A DNA stretch of 64,000 bases from Juglans regia (GCF_001411555.2 NC_049901.1:10240681-10304680), one strand, 5' to 3'; shown: positions 1 to 12,021, counted from the stretch's first letter. The notes: generated by a model not told the origin, from the letters alone. Made by a program: numbers and translations.

Positions 1-964
1 TGAGACGAGGATGGGGGAGAGAGAGAAAGTGTAGCTTTTAAGTTTTTGGGGGTGGGACGCGGGGGGATTTTGTGGGGAAGGATAAGGTGAAGGAAATAAG
101 GGTTTTTGGGGGATTTTGGTTTTGGGAGGAAGACGGTGCGTTTTTTGTTTTGTTTTTTTTTTTAAATATGACGGAATCCTAATTTTATTAATTGTCCTCA
201 TCTATGGTGGAGGAAATGCGTTTAGCACCTATATTTCTTGTAATGATTATAATAAAAAAGATGATAAATAAAATTTCTCATAAATAAATCTTTGTTGCTC
301 TCCAGCCAGCAGATAATAGATGTTCTTCTCTGATTGCATATAAAATTTCTTTGCAAGCCTTTGGGTGATCATGGATAGATGTTTTAATTGGTGTAGATCG
401 ATTTATACTATACTTAATTATATTTTATAACTTCAACTTTTGAATATTTTGATAACGTTATATATTTGAATCTGTAACTGCAAAGCCCTATACAATCCTC
501 ATATATAGGACATCTTCGTATCAATGAAAGTTAAGTTTCGCATCTTCTATAGGGTTATTGAATGAATTTTATTATTTTAAAGAGTCGAGCGACCACCTCT
601 CGCATATATTTTGAGATACGTCGGCCAGATCCCGTGTATGAAGACTGAAGAGAAATAAAATAGAGGGAAGTAGAACAAAGAGAGACGGTCGTGTGGGAAA
701 CACTCTAAGCCATCTCAAATTGACGTAGACGGATTGACGTCCATCTCGGATTGGATGGACACTCTAAGCCATCGGAACCAATTTTATCTTTTCCGCTAGA
801 TCTCTCACATTTCCTTCAAGAATACATGTTCATTGAGTTCTCGACCTCTACTGGAAAGTCAACAAAAATTCATAGCATTTTGTCTTGAAACTTGTCATCT
901 ACGACTCAAGCTTTGCTGCGGAAGCCTTCCGTAAGAATTTGCCATAAAATTTAAGTATAATCTG

Positions 965-1160
965 TAACACCCTGTATCCAGAGGGTTAGGAAATTAGTTC
1001 ATGTCATTTAAAATCACATCCAAACTATACATGAAGTATAAACTCCAAAGACTCTATCACATAAAACTCAGTTGTTCAAATCAAACGTATACATTTTCTA
1101 CAAGAACATCAATGACTACAACATAATTAATTAAGAACACGGCAAAGTACTCTCAATATC
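965..1160. repeat. Possible Gypsy LTR fragment
   Basis: The stretch opens with TGTAACACCC followed by an AGAGGGTTAGGAAA block, which resembles the start of many plant Gypsy LTRs. No partner LTR, target duplication or internal domain is visible, so this is a resemblance only. Confidence 0.25.
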
Positions 1161-1604
1161 CCAAAATAATTGTACAACATTAAAAAAAATCATGGAATCA
1201 TCAAATTAAAGATGTAATTTTTTAAGATTAGGACGTTACTTAATTTGTAAATTTTATTGATAAGATGCAGCTTACTTATGATGGAGGAATATATATTGTA
1301 TTTACAATTATGAGCTATGACTTTAATTGATATCAAATCCAGGTTCTTAGAACCACCTTATAAGTTAGTCATTATAAGTTGAAATAGGAAACTATATATA
1401 TATATATATATAAAGTGTAGTTCATAATTTAAAACTTGAGATGGGTAAGCAAACTGATTATCTAGTCGGCCTTCAATATAATGTTCTTAATTGAAATACT
1501 ATATATGTAAATCACGAAGGTCCTTCATAATTATATATATTAAGCTCTTTTGCATTGCCCTTAGATATATATATATATATATATATCTTTAGAAAAAAAA
1601 AATC

Positions 1605-1760
1605 GAAATGGAGCTATTGCCGCAAGATTGTGTAGCCGAAAAAAAGTATTTCCCATTAAATATTATTGTCGATACTTAGTAATTTTGCCGAGATATAATC
1701 GCCGGAAATGAATCAATTCATCTATAATATTTTAGCTGTAACTCGCCGGAATGAATTGAA
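1605..1760. repeat. CACTA-like subterminal motif cluster
   Basis: Several copies of TCGCCGGAA(A)TG and TTGCCG-type motifs occur in 150 bases. They are the same motif type that fills the ends of the CACTA elements at 8.5-8.8 kb and 9.6-14.3 kb. No CACTA terminus can be recognised next to it, so it is a decayed end or an unrelated stretch. Confidence 0.35.
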
Positions 1761-3237
1761 ATATTTTTTCTATATACAATTCAACCTGCTTTCAACATCA
1801 GTTTAATCCATTAAACTATCTGATCAATTATATTTCCTAATAAGCATACAATATCATGAATTAATCATCATTGAAATATATATATATATATATTTATATA
1901 TATAGATGGTTTAAACATCCCCAACATCATACATTAATGAAAATTGCTCAAATTGAAATTGATGATAGTTTAGTCTAAAGTACTACTTAACACCCCACAA
2001 TATATCAATATTGTTTTATAGGTGTCCTCCTCTCTTCAATATAGGGTAACTAGAGTTTCCTAAGCAAGCCTTGATCATCCCTTGGAAGTTGCTAGCCTTC
2101 GTCATGATCTCAAAGTTGCCTTAATCTTAAAACTTCATTCTTCAACTCTTCTTCTCAAAACTTGATGCATTCTTCATTGATGTTAACTGCTGCAAACATA
2201 TACATTCTTCTTTAGTTCTCAAAGTCAACCACAATGTACATTCATCATTTTCTTTATTTCCATGTACATTCATCATTTCCACAATGTACATTCACTTTAT
2301 TAATGCTATAATGGCTGCATTAAATAAAGGCAGCTGGTAAGCTGATTACATTAAGTGAAACAACATTAAATATATGATTGCATTAAATATATATGATTCC
2401 TAATCAAATAAAATTAACACGAGCATGTTTTTTTTTAATGTAAAATGCATAAAGGAAAACATTAAGTGAAACAAATTTTGAACTAATGTTGTGAGATCTC
2501 GAGTTTTCAATTAACTTGTCTACTAGGTTTTTTTTTCATGTCTTTTATCTACAATGTGTAAGCATAGGTGCATGTATACATTAATTTTTTAATATAACCA
2601 CCTATAATGCAGTTAATTGGGTAACTCATCTAATCACCAAAAGAAAGGATAACACATCCCATCTCAGCCTCTAGGTGCAGCATATAGATAAAAATAACCA
2701 GGTTAAAGCAATTAAGTTAAAGCAATTCATGTCTAGCAATTGCATCAAAGTCATCACAAATATAGAACATAAGCAAATTAGCAATATGGATTGGTGAAGT
2801 TTACATACCCTCAACTTAGAGAAATTATATTGCACAATCCTTATGAGAATAATGACCATCAGGGAACCAAGAGATTTCTGATGAAGGAGGCGTTATTTGT
2901 ACCATGGAACACCAGGCAATATCTGTCCACATCATCTATGTTAATACAATCCCTTTGTAAAGCATAAATGACAAATAAATATAATTCATTTATGCATTTT
3001 TCTGACCTTAACACCATACCAAGAATCTTGAGGTAGAAGAAGGAACACAATGGGAAGAGTTTGTAAAGGCCTTCCAGATCAAAATCTTTGACACCACATA
3101 AACTTAACATGACAAAAGTGAAAGCAACAGGTGAAGGCCATCTTGTGAGCAACTCCAAATCAATGGAAACTCTTCAAAACATATGTACTACCCCACAAAA
3201 AACGTGTTTCCCAATATATATATATATATATATTGTA

Positions 3238-4800
3238 CTACCTCCCTAGTTCTTGTTTACAAAGAGGACAAGAAGATGTAATTTGGAGCCATTGATCTAT
3301 GCACTTGAGGTGGAAGACATGTGAACATGGCAACCTCCATAACTCTTCCCTATCCAAGTAATTGGTTATGCAAATGCAGCATTCCTGTCATTCCCACCAC
3401 AAACACAAAGAAAACACGACAATCTCATCCGCACTTCAACTTTCAACACGCCAATATATTCTTTTGACTTAGAATCTACTAAATGTGTTCTGTCCTATGA
3501 AAGATATTAGCTTATCTGTAAGTGTAAGTTGACAGAAATGAGACTTACTGGATCATCATTTGCAAGTTCGGATGCTGGGAAGCTGAGAAATTTCCTCCTC
3601 GGATGCTCCTCTATCAATTGACCCCGCATTCATGTTGTATCCGATGAGGTTGCTAATCATTGGCACGCAACAACATAGCAGCAAAAATAGCAGGAATGGA
3701 AATGAATAGCAAATTGCATTCCAAGCTAGCAGGGAGATGCATAGCACGTGTAGTTTTGGGGCTCGATGGAAGGACCCAAATCGAGAGTCAAATACCCAAA
3801 CATTACCCATCACAAACCATAATGCAAAGAACAATTCTAGTGAAGTTCGGCATTTGTTCATTAGATGTGAGATCCTGTATCCATTGTAGCAATCAATTAG
3901 AAGGCTTCGAAAAGCTCTTGAGTTGTCAAAAACTCTCTGTAACACTTCCACTAAATTTATGGAAACTTGTTTGTGTGTGAAAAAAATTAAAAGCAGGCAA
4001 TTCATGAGTTTGTATCTTGTTTTTCATCATTTAAATATTGCTGCCAATACGATTAAAACTCTAAGGTGGCCTAGTACAAAATATAGTGACCACCAACCAT
4101 TATCGAATTGATTTGAAGTTATTTGTTATAACTTGAGGCTTTTATCATATCACTAAGGGTTCATCACTACTAACTTGTTTGCATAATTCCTCAATAATTC
4201 CACCCAAAGAACAAAATCAAAGACTTATCCTCAATAACTAGTTGCATGATGTTTTATAACTAGCTCACAAATCTTTGTAATGATCCCAACAGATGAGTTA
4301 TCACTATTAGTACAACGCATGGAAACCAATGATTTGTTTAAGAGAAAAATATAAATGAATCATAGAAGGTGAAGGGGTGAACTGTATGTAAAGCTAGCAT
4401 ACCTAGATTCTTCACTGCCCCTCTGTTGTTCCACATCAGAAATGCCAAAACCATCTCCATGATTGAGATGATGCCGGTAGTGGCCGTAGAGTAGCAACAG
4501 ACCAAGAACACATCCAATATTATATCGAACAATCCATATTCTCATTGGCCAAATAGACTTCTCCTTGGAAATGGCTATAGTAAATGTTGTGATGCTTATT
4601 TGAATCACCAAAACTATAAATTCCATCAGCATCCAAGTGCTTGAATTAAAAGGATTCGAGCTAAGATCAGATCTTGATCCATTCTGGTAGTGAAATACTC
4701 TTCTTAAGAAAGAGAACCACCTTGCTCTGGAGATCCTCATCGCCATCCTTACCAAGGACGAAGAAGGTAGAGCACGAGTAGGCCCATGTCGGGTATTCAT
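3238..4800 (-). pseudogene. RIE1-like RING-H2 E3 ubiquitin ligase, frameshifted
   Basis: Membrane E3 ubiquitin ligase of the plant RIE1/At4g11680 family. Three exons read on the minus strand: 4800-4403, 3874-3549 and 3384-3238, with clean GT/AG introns of 528 and 164 bases. Exon 1 starts MNTRHGPTRA and holds the family hallmarks FLRRVFHYQNGSRSDL and two hydrophobic segments. Exon 2 starts SHLMNKC and holds VFDSRFGSF and two more membrane segments. Exon 3 is a complete RING-H2 finger (ECCIC, LPCSHVFHLKC, CPLC) ending in TAG. Exon 2 is 326 bases, which does not restore the frame needed for DDP|ECCIC. The frame breaks after QLPS, where the family has a longer WRYK linker, and a TGA follows. I infer a small deletion that cuts the RING off. 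A sequencing or assembly error is the main alternative, since everything else is conserved. Confidence 0.8.
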
Positions 4801-6470
4801 TTTGGATGATTTTTGTTGGACTAAAAACCAAATTCCAAACATTTCCAAATAATAAACTACCGCTAACCCTTTGCCCATTATATCATTGCAAACAATCGAA
4901 ATATATAGAATACCAGCATAAGGAAACTTCAAAATCACAAAGATGATATTGTTGAATCATGAAAAAAAGTGGCTTTTGGCTAATTCGTAGTGTCACGCAA
5001 TTCATGAGATTTCACAATAAAAAGGTTTAATCAGAAGCTTTTGGCAAAGATTCTAGCTTATTTGATCATGCATGATAATCTTGATTAATGTGAAAAAAGG
5101 TTTATTCTGTACTTCTTCATAAAAAATTAAAAGGAACCAAAAGGATTAACCCAACTAATGAAATTCATGTACTTTTAATTGTCCATGAAGTTGGTAATTA
5201 TTAACATATATAAAAGTTGTGGGACTTTTAGCTATCATTATTAATGATCATGGTTGTAACTACTGATCAACTCATCTTTTTACTGGTGCAATTAGATCTG
5301 AGCTGCTCATGATGTATTGGAGAGGAATGGATCATTAACATTTAAATGACTAATTATTAAATATGTATGTATGTATGTATGTAGTAAAGTTGGTAACTCC
5401 AATCACATATATATATAAGTCATATATAATATATATATATATATATGATTTTGTTTCCAGCACTGCAGATATATATCCATTCTTCCATTGTAATGCTACT
5501 TATCAATCTTCTTCTTCTTCTTCCTCTTATCTTTTTAATTAACTTCAATGCCTTTTTAATTTCCCCCTATTATTCTTCCATGTGCAATTGAATTAGAAAC
5601 AGTTTTTTTGGCAAGATGTTTTGTTCTCAACCACATTATAATCTAGCTACTTCAATAGCATTTTCTATGTATATATGCAAAAATTAAACTGGCAATTCAT
5701 GCAGAACATCCTCAGCTACCTGGTGAAAGACAAGAAATGCATGCGTTTTTTCAATCGATCTTCTCATGCATGCATGTGAACCCACAATTCTAGATCACTG
5801 ATATAATCAATATGTATAATGTTTCAACATCAACATCAAAGACATTAATTTATGTAGCTAACTCCAGCCATTTAGATATATATGACTGAATAATCAATAA
5901 TTAACAAATAGAAAGAAAAATAGGTCATTAATTCATGATAAGCCTCAAACCCACCCAAAAAATTTAGTTTTATCTAATTACTAGGTAGGTTATATAGCAT
6001 ATATATATATATATATATATATATGTTTTTTCAATTAATTTTCATCCTTTAATGCTTATGAGAATTAAGGTACATACATACGTAGGTCTGGTTTCAAAAT
6101 TAAAATAACTAATTCATTAAGAAGACTGGTCTGATATATATTATTTCCATGAAATTATAAATTAGCATAAAGCTGGAGTTTACTATAAAAACGAGTACGT
6201 ATTGGAATATTATTGCAAAAACTAAAATGGTCAGTTTGAGAAAAATTAATATTGGAGGAAAGAACAAACCTTCATATTAAGAAGAAGAAGAAGAAGAAGA
6301 AGAAGAGAGGAAGTAAATGCATGGAGAGGGAATTTGGAGAAACTGAAGGCCTTTGGAGGCAAAGGGTGAATGTGCAAATTAAGGCAAAAAAGGCAATGAT
6401 TACTAGAGTGAGATGAGAACCACTTGATTAAGCTAAACAATAGTTGAGGCTGTTGCCATGTGATTCTAGA
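4801..6470 (-). other. Upstream region of the E3 ligase-like gene
   Basis: AT-rich upstream DNA with TA microsatellites at about 5405-5416, 5431-5447 and 6000-6025. A (GAA)n run lies at 6281-6306. On the minus strand this is a CT-rich tract ending ATGAAG|GTTTGTTC, which could be a 5' untranslated exon with a splice donor. That is an inference from one donor-like site only. No other gene is visible. Confidence 0.3.
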
Positions 6471-6528
6471 TCGACCACCATTAATTATATGTGCATGATC
6501 AATTATATATATATATATATAGATAGAT

Positions 6529-6602
6529 AGCTAGAGTACTAGTCCTTCCAAGTAAATATATAGAAGATATTTTTATGGTGGGAACAAGCGTGCACTGCAT
6601 TT
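6529..6602 (+). repeat. 74-bp direct repeat, copy 1
   Basis: A stretch starting TAGCTAGAGTACTAGTCC next to an AT/GATA microsatellite is repeated almost exactly about 485 bases downstream (7013-7087). Differences are few (for example AAG/AGG and GGAAC/GGGGC). The unit is not coding. It looks like a local duplication together with its adjoining AT microsatellite. Confidence 0.8.
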
Positions 6603-6977
6603 TATATTATTAGTTGACCTATAAAATCACTTACAATATACACGTATATATAAGTGAATAAATATAATGAAATCACTCAGTGTGCTACAAGCAAACTGAA
6701 CAGCCAGCTTGTTAATTTCCATCCTAGCTATCATAGTACTATCACAAAATGTTGCATTATTATATATAATTGTTAATATAAATATTAATTTTACTGCATG
6801 CATGTCGATTGATCTTTGAAATTATCTAATAATTCATTTGTGTGTGTGTGTGTGTGTTTGAATTGTAACATGGAGGATTGATACGAGCATGAACTTTGAG
6901 TTGCAAGCTAGCCTTAGTCGTGCTAATTAGTAGGATATATATATATATATATATATCCATATGAACAGAGTCTCACC

Positions 6978-7012
<35 letters not shown>

Positions 7013-7016
<4 letters not shown>

Positions 7017-7087
7017 CTAGAGTACTAGTCCTTCCAGGTAAATATATAGAAGATATTTTCATGGTGGGGGCAAGCATGCTCTGCATT
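7013..7087 (+). repeat. 74-bp direct repeat, copy 2
   Basis: Second copy of the repeat at 6529-6602. It is preceded by an (AT)n run of about 35 bases at 6981-7015, one of the longest pure microsatellites in the window. Confidence 0.8.
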
Positions 7088-7524
7088 AAAAATGGCTGAT
7101 CATGATCATCTAGCTAGAAAGCGTTAGATGAAAGATAATCTCCAACTACAATATTAATAAACTTGCAGTAAACTTTTGTCAATGTGATGAACTCTCTAAT
7201 CTAAGTCTGGTAGTGGTTGAGCATGCAGATGACAAATATCACAACAGTTTCAATGTCAAACAAAGGCTTATGTGTTGAAAATAAAAGCCACACAATGATA
7301 GAGATTTTAATGACTTCTTTTTTCTTTCTCTTGTTTGGGGCTTAAGTACAGAGATAAGAACTTCATATACATGGACTCCGTATGAAATGCAGTCATTCGG
7401 ACTATGGACTGGTAAGTACTTCAAGATAAAATGCAATAGTCATTCGGTTCTCTGAAAACAATATTATACTCGGCCAGGAAACCAATTAGCGGCAACGTTA
7501 GAGAGAGAGACAGAGAGAGAGATC

Positions 7525-7623
7525 AGTGGAGCCTAAAATAGTGAAAGAGAAACTCACCGACGTTGGCTAGGCGGCGAGGCGGCAAGACAGCAACCGGAAA
7601 CAACCGTGCGAAGCCTCAAGTCG

Positions 7624-7655
<32 letters not shown>

Positions 7656-7790
7656 TATACATATATATATATATATATATTGGTGGAGCCAAAAATAATG
7701 AAAGAGAAACTCACTGGCGTCGGCTAGGCGGCGAGGTGGCGATAACAATCGAAAATAACCGTGCGAAGCCTCGAGTCAGAGAGAGAGAGA
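7525..7790. repeat. Tandem duplication with GA-rich leader
   Basis: Two copies (about 7525-7650 and 7681-7790) of a unit that contains GTGAAAGAGAAACTCAC, GGCTAGGCGGCGAGG and CCGTGCGAAGCCTC. Each is followed by a (GA)n run, and one by an (AT)n run. The layout resembles the GA-rich block near the 3' end of the CACTA element at 9.6-14.3 kb. I therefore read it as the inner part of the same CACTA remnant whose end is at 8809. Confidence 0.6.
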
Positions 7791-7843
7791 GAGACAGAGG
7801 GGCAAGACTCGCCCGGGGGGGGGGGGAATAATAGGGAAATTAG

Positions 7844-8473
7844 TAGGGGTGTGTCCGCTCCGGTTTTGGATAAAATCTAGGACCGAACCGGTATGTATAT
7901 ATTTTTCAAAACCGATTATGCACCGGTTACCCTCTTAAACCGGTACTTCCGGTTTTACCGGTTTCCGGTCCGGTTTTCCGATTTTTTAAAAATATAAATT
8001 TCACAATTTGTCATTAAAAATTTGTTTATAAAAAAAAAAAAATTGATTTAAAAAAAACTGTTTTATACTTTTATTAATATATTAGACTATATAATAGTAT
8101 TAATATTAGACTATTGGTATAGTTATAAGTTATATATTAGTATTAGTTATAAACTTTTAGTGATTTAGTATTAACATTTTATGTAATAATTTATAAATTA
8201 TAATAAGAAATTATTTCATATATGAATATATATGTTATATATAAAATTTCACATAAAATTTATAATTATACATTATATATAAAACTTATATATATTAATA
8301 TTTAATATATATAAAATATTTTATATAAAACTTATATATAAAAATATTATTTTTTATTTTTTTTAATCAACCGGTCCGGTCCGGTTCGGTCCGGTCCAAA
8401 AAATTCCGGAACCGGCCGGTTTTTACTTTTTAAAAACCGGTAAAACCGGACCGAATTTGAGTTTACACCCCTA
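7844..8473. mobile_element. hAT-type non-autonomous element (MITE), 630 bp
   Basis: Ends are inverted: TAGGGGTGT at the left and ACACCCCTA at the right. The flanks GAAATTAG (7836-7843) and GAAATTTG (8474-8481) form an 8-bp target duplication with one mismatch, which fits the hAT superfamily. Both arms are packed with CCGGTTTT/ACCGGT/GGTCCGG motifs that pair with each other, while the centre is AT-rich. There is no coding capacity. It sits inside the CACTA remnant. A truncated relative of the left end (TAGGGGTGTAACTGGTCC) lies at 9003-9030. Confidence 0.75.
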
Positions 8474-8481
8474 GAAATTTG

Positions 8482-8809
8482 GGAGTAAATTTAGGTTTTC
8501 ATTACTGTGTAGGACTTATTACGGCGACCTAGATGTCGCTGTAATAAGCAAGATGGATAGGATTTTAGGTTTTTGACATAAAATCGCCGGAAATAATAAT
8601 TTATAGCGGCGACTTTTTTTAATGATAACGGCTGAGTTGCTATAAATAAGCGTATTGGGGACAACCTTATTAGCAGCGACAATAAATCACCGGAAATAAT
8701 GATCTCTTCAGGCGATTTTCCTCTGGACACAAAGGATTTACCGTAACAGTAAAATAGGCTACTAGCGGCGATATTTACGTCGTCGAAAATGACACTTTTT
8801 CTTGTAGTG
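8482..8809 (-). mobile_element. CACTA transposon end, decayed
   Basis: The right edge is CTTGTAGTG (the inverse of CACTACAAG) followed by TTC. Inside are many copies of TCGCCGGAAAT, GCGGCGA and related motifs typical of CACTA subterminal repeats. No matching left terminus is found, so the element is truncated or its other end has mutated. The hAT MITE at 7844-8473 abuts it on the inner side. Confidence 0.6.
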
Positions 8810-9606
8810 TTCTTCTTCTTTTTCTCAATTTAGTGAAAAAAATGGTGAACCATATTTCATCTATATTAATCTGCTCATTAATGCTGGAGAGCTTCCGCTA
8901 GCTATAAATCAAAGTTAAGATCATGCGTAGGGCAAAAGAAAAAAAAAAAGATTCTAGTTAGAATAGTGTTCTGCATCCTAGTTAAGATGGTGTGCTCATT
9001 TATAGGGGTGTAACTGGTCCGGTTTGGTGTGCCCATAAGTGAAATGTTTTAGTCACAAATATATCATATAAAAGTAAACCTACAAATGAACTACTATGAA
9101 TATTCATTGAAAACTTATAAGTTTTAAGACCAGCACCTATATATTATTCCACATGCATTGATTTACACAATATTGGACTCAACATTGACTGAGTCGTATG
9201 AGGTGCCTTCACTTTCGGAGTTGGACAAGATTTCTCACGTAACTTAGCAAATCATGGTTCTCAAGATATGATTAGTATCTCCTCTAATCAACCTTTGATG
9301 TGGCTATGTATGAATTTGAACTAAAAATTACGTACCCCCGAAATCCACATTAGTAAAACCTTCATTGAGAAATATATTTTGACATATATTCTAGATTCAT
9401 TATTTCTAGCTAGTGTGATGGTGCTAGGGGCTCAGACGGTCGTTGCTGCATATATTAGTTTAGTTTTACCAAGTCAGATGCCTAGACTATCATTGATTTA
9501 ATTTAAAGTGAAAGCTCCAGACAATTTCTACTCCCATCGTTCGCATATATACAATATATATACATTAACGTCCTCTCTAACTTCTTAGTTCTCACCTGAG
9601 AATTTC
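8810..9606. other. Intergenic DNA with repeat scraps
   Basis: No gene is visible. The stretch around 9150-9260 (GAGGTGCCTTCACTT and GAGTTGGACAAGA) matches, in inverted orientation, the sequence at about 36055-36225, so it is a dispersed repeat. Confidence 0.4.
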
Positions 9607-10400
9607 CACTACAAGAAAAATGGCCTTTTCCAGCGCTCAAAATCGTCGCAAATACCCTTCAGAATCGCTACATTTGATCATTTGTGGCGATTTATAAATC
9701 GCTACAGGTTCGCCACAATCCTAAAGCCATTTTTGATCAATTGTGGCGATTGGAAAAAATTGTCAGAAAATCTACTATTTCCGGTGATTTTAGTCTGTCG
9801 GAAATGTTCAAAAAATTCGACAGAAATGGCCTTCCGATTTGCCTTTAAAATCGCTAAAAAAACCTATTTACGGCGATATGTATCGCCACAAAAACTTAAT
9901 AAATCGCCACAAATAATGAATTATTTTTCCCAACGATTTAAAACTATCGCCATTAGGCATTATTTCCAGCGGGTAAGTTTCGCCGCAAAAAAGTTCTTGT
10001 GGCGATTTAATGTCGCCACAAATAAGTTTCTGCTATGAAAAATTATTTCCGGCGATCAAAACTCGCCGGAAAAGATGTTTCACAAAATAAAAAAAAAAAA
10101 ATGCACAAAACAGTATAAATATGCAGTCTACACATGTAATTACCTAAGACTGATCCCAAACAGATATTTGGCATTACTGTAATGTGAAATGGCTTGTCAA
10201 TGACCCATCTACTTAAATTTTATGCATCTATAATGGAAAGGGAGAACAAAAGGATATAATAAAAATAATAATAATCTATCCTGCAGATGAGGGACAATTA
10301 AAACTGAGAAATTAAAAAAACTGAAACTGAGATGAGGGATAATCAAGGGCATCTCTTCACCTGCTACTCTGCAAAGTTAGAAGCGTTATAGTTAGCATCA

Positions 10401-10604
10401 GTTAATCATCCTCATCAGCACGGTCGATCTCAGACTTCAATCAAGGAGATTTATGTGAAATCCGCCCACAGAGACGCCAATAAGCTCTCCAGAATGAAAG
10501 AGAGATTTCTCAAATATCCAGATATCACGGACAAGGACCTGAATGACATAAGTATTGGAGAGTGTCGAGAATGGATACTAAATATGTCAAAAAAGGAAAC
10601 GTGA
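10401..10604 (+). pseudogene. Captured exon of an unidentified host gene
   Basis: A 68-codon open reading frame without a start, ending in TGA, encodes a hydrophilic lysine/arginine-rich peptide including SAHRDANKLSRMKERFLKYP and ISIGECREWILN. Amino-acid and codon composition look like a real gene rather than intergenic noise. It lies inside the CACTA element next to three other exon fragments. I do not recognise the family. Confidence 0.4.
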
Positions 10605-10941
10605 CATAATAAGTGAAAAGTGGCATTACATCTGACACTATGAATAGAATATTCGAACTGTCTTCAGTTTAAACTATCATTTAACTGTTATGATACTCTG
10701 TTAATATTACTAACTGTTCCAAAGGTTTAAATAAATACAAAATGATGAATTATTCATTTTATAATGTTCTAACAAGTGTTAATACATGTGTACAAGGGTT
10801 GCCTGCAAGAGAGCTATCAAATTAATGTATGTTAGACACAGCGTGTCTGAGCCCAGGATGCTTAGCCACTCTACAAACTACAAGAGAGCTAAAATGAGGG
10901 ATTGATACATAAATTTGGCAGGACCACTTTATTAATATTAC

Positions 10942-10998
10942 CTCATTTGATTTATCTCCAGCTACGACAGCACCTCCTGAATCATAGGCTTCAAACTT
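10942..10998 (-). pseudogene. Captured 19-codon exon, possibly Tim44/L45-like
   Basis: A perfectly bounded small exon on the minus strand: CCTACAG before it and GTAATATT after it. It encodes KFEAYDSGGAVVAGDKSNE in phase 0. The peptide recalls the Tim44-like/mitochondrial ribosomal L45 family (KFEAYDS..GAVVAGDK), but this rests on memory of one short motif. It is inside the CACTA element and surrounded by intron-like sequence, so genomic DNA rather than a transcript was captured. Confidence 0.45.
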
Positions 10999-11323
10999 CT
11001 GTAGGAACACACACATAACTGAGAATTTTACATAGTTCTTGATAGATCAACATATATCAATAATCTAGGAAAAATATATGTGGATGGTGAAACCAAACTA
11101 CAGATTGTGTAAAACTCGGTTGCACCATTACGTATGATTTACCTCTTGTGGGAATATTGTCAGACAAAGTATATATTATGTCATAACACAAAACAACAGC
11201 ATAGATATAGCACCATTAAGTTCTATGGAATAGCAAGTGATTAGACTTATCATACACCAAACCGATTTGTATGCCTCATATTTTACACTTTAGTCACCCC
11301 AAACTCACATATCAACACCCGTT

Positions 11324-11602
11324 TTGCCAACAACAAATGGTCACAAACTTGCACAAAACTGTCAAAACCAGAACGAAGGTGTTTCTCACATAGGAATGCT
11401 TAGGGGAGAAGTGGTTGAGGCAAGGAAATCCGTTTCCCATATTGAAACGAATTTGGCATCTGTTGCAGCATTTCTTCAAGTGAAGGTTTTGGTCACTGAC
11501 ATGCCTGAATTCATGCAAGTGCATGCCTTCAAGTGTGCTAGGCGTACTTATGATAGCTTGGAGAAGTTTAGCTCTAAGCACATGGCCTTTAACATGAAAA
11601 AG
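11324..11602 (+). pseudogene. Captured exon of an LC8-type dynein light chain
   Basis: The open frame ends at MKK|GTATGT, a good splice donor. Its second half reads VTDMPEFMQVHAFKCARRTY and SLEKFSSKHMAFNMKK, the N-terminal half of the plant dynein light chain (DLC/LC8) domain. In the family the next exon starts EFDKVYGPAWHCIVG, and this is absent. Upstream residues (SVSHIETNLASVAAFLQVKV) match the N-terminal extension of a plant DLC subfamily. The fragment is an exon plus the start of its intron inside the CACTA element. It is not expected to make a working dynein subunit, though the frame itself is clean. Confidence 0.8.
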
Positions 11603-12021
11603 GTATGTTTCAGAGATTTCATTCCATCAGCATTAGTTTCTCTGTAAAAGAATTTTCTGCAGAAATCCATTTCTCATGCAACATTAACATGATTCAGTAT
11701 ATATATATATAGCTAGCTAGAATTTGCTCTCAGCAACGAAATTAAGCAAGCTCTAAAGTTTTATTGTTATGTATCTTTTCGAAAGTGAAGGGAAGTAGTG
11801 ACACACTGACATGAGGCATGGAGGAGTTTGATCCCCTCATAAAAAGCTCCTATTTGGGTCGTTTTGGAGGTCTGTGTTATGTCATGTGACATAATGAATT
11901 ACAAGGCTATCTAGCTAGTCGATCAAGTTCATTAAATAATTATTCAGAAGTAGAAGCCTCATTCTCAAAAAGCTCGTTTTGGCAGTAACTTCACATTTCA
12001 TAAGAGTCCTGAATATTATAC

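Larger units (their letters stand above)
1..2640. other. Gene-free left flank
   Basis: I see no supportable coding region here. The first 170 bases are a G/purine-rich tract followed by T-runs. The rest is AT-rich with (TA)n microsatellites near 1397-1413, 1566-1586 and 1878-1893. Two dispersed repeat pieces inside it are listed separately. Confidence 0.6.

Noticed and set aside
2859..3158. 99-codon minus-strand open frame downstream of the E3 ligase
   Set aside because: No recognisable domain, no splice context, AT-rich; most likely 3' untranslated or chance sequence.
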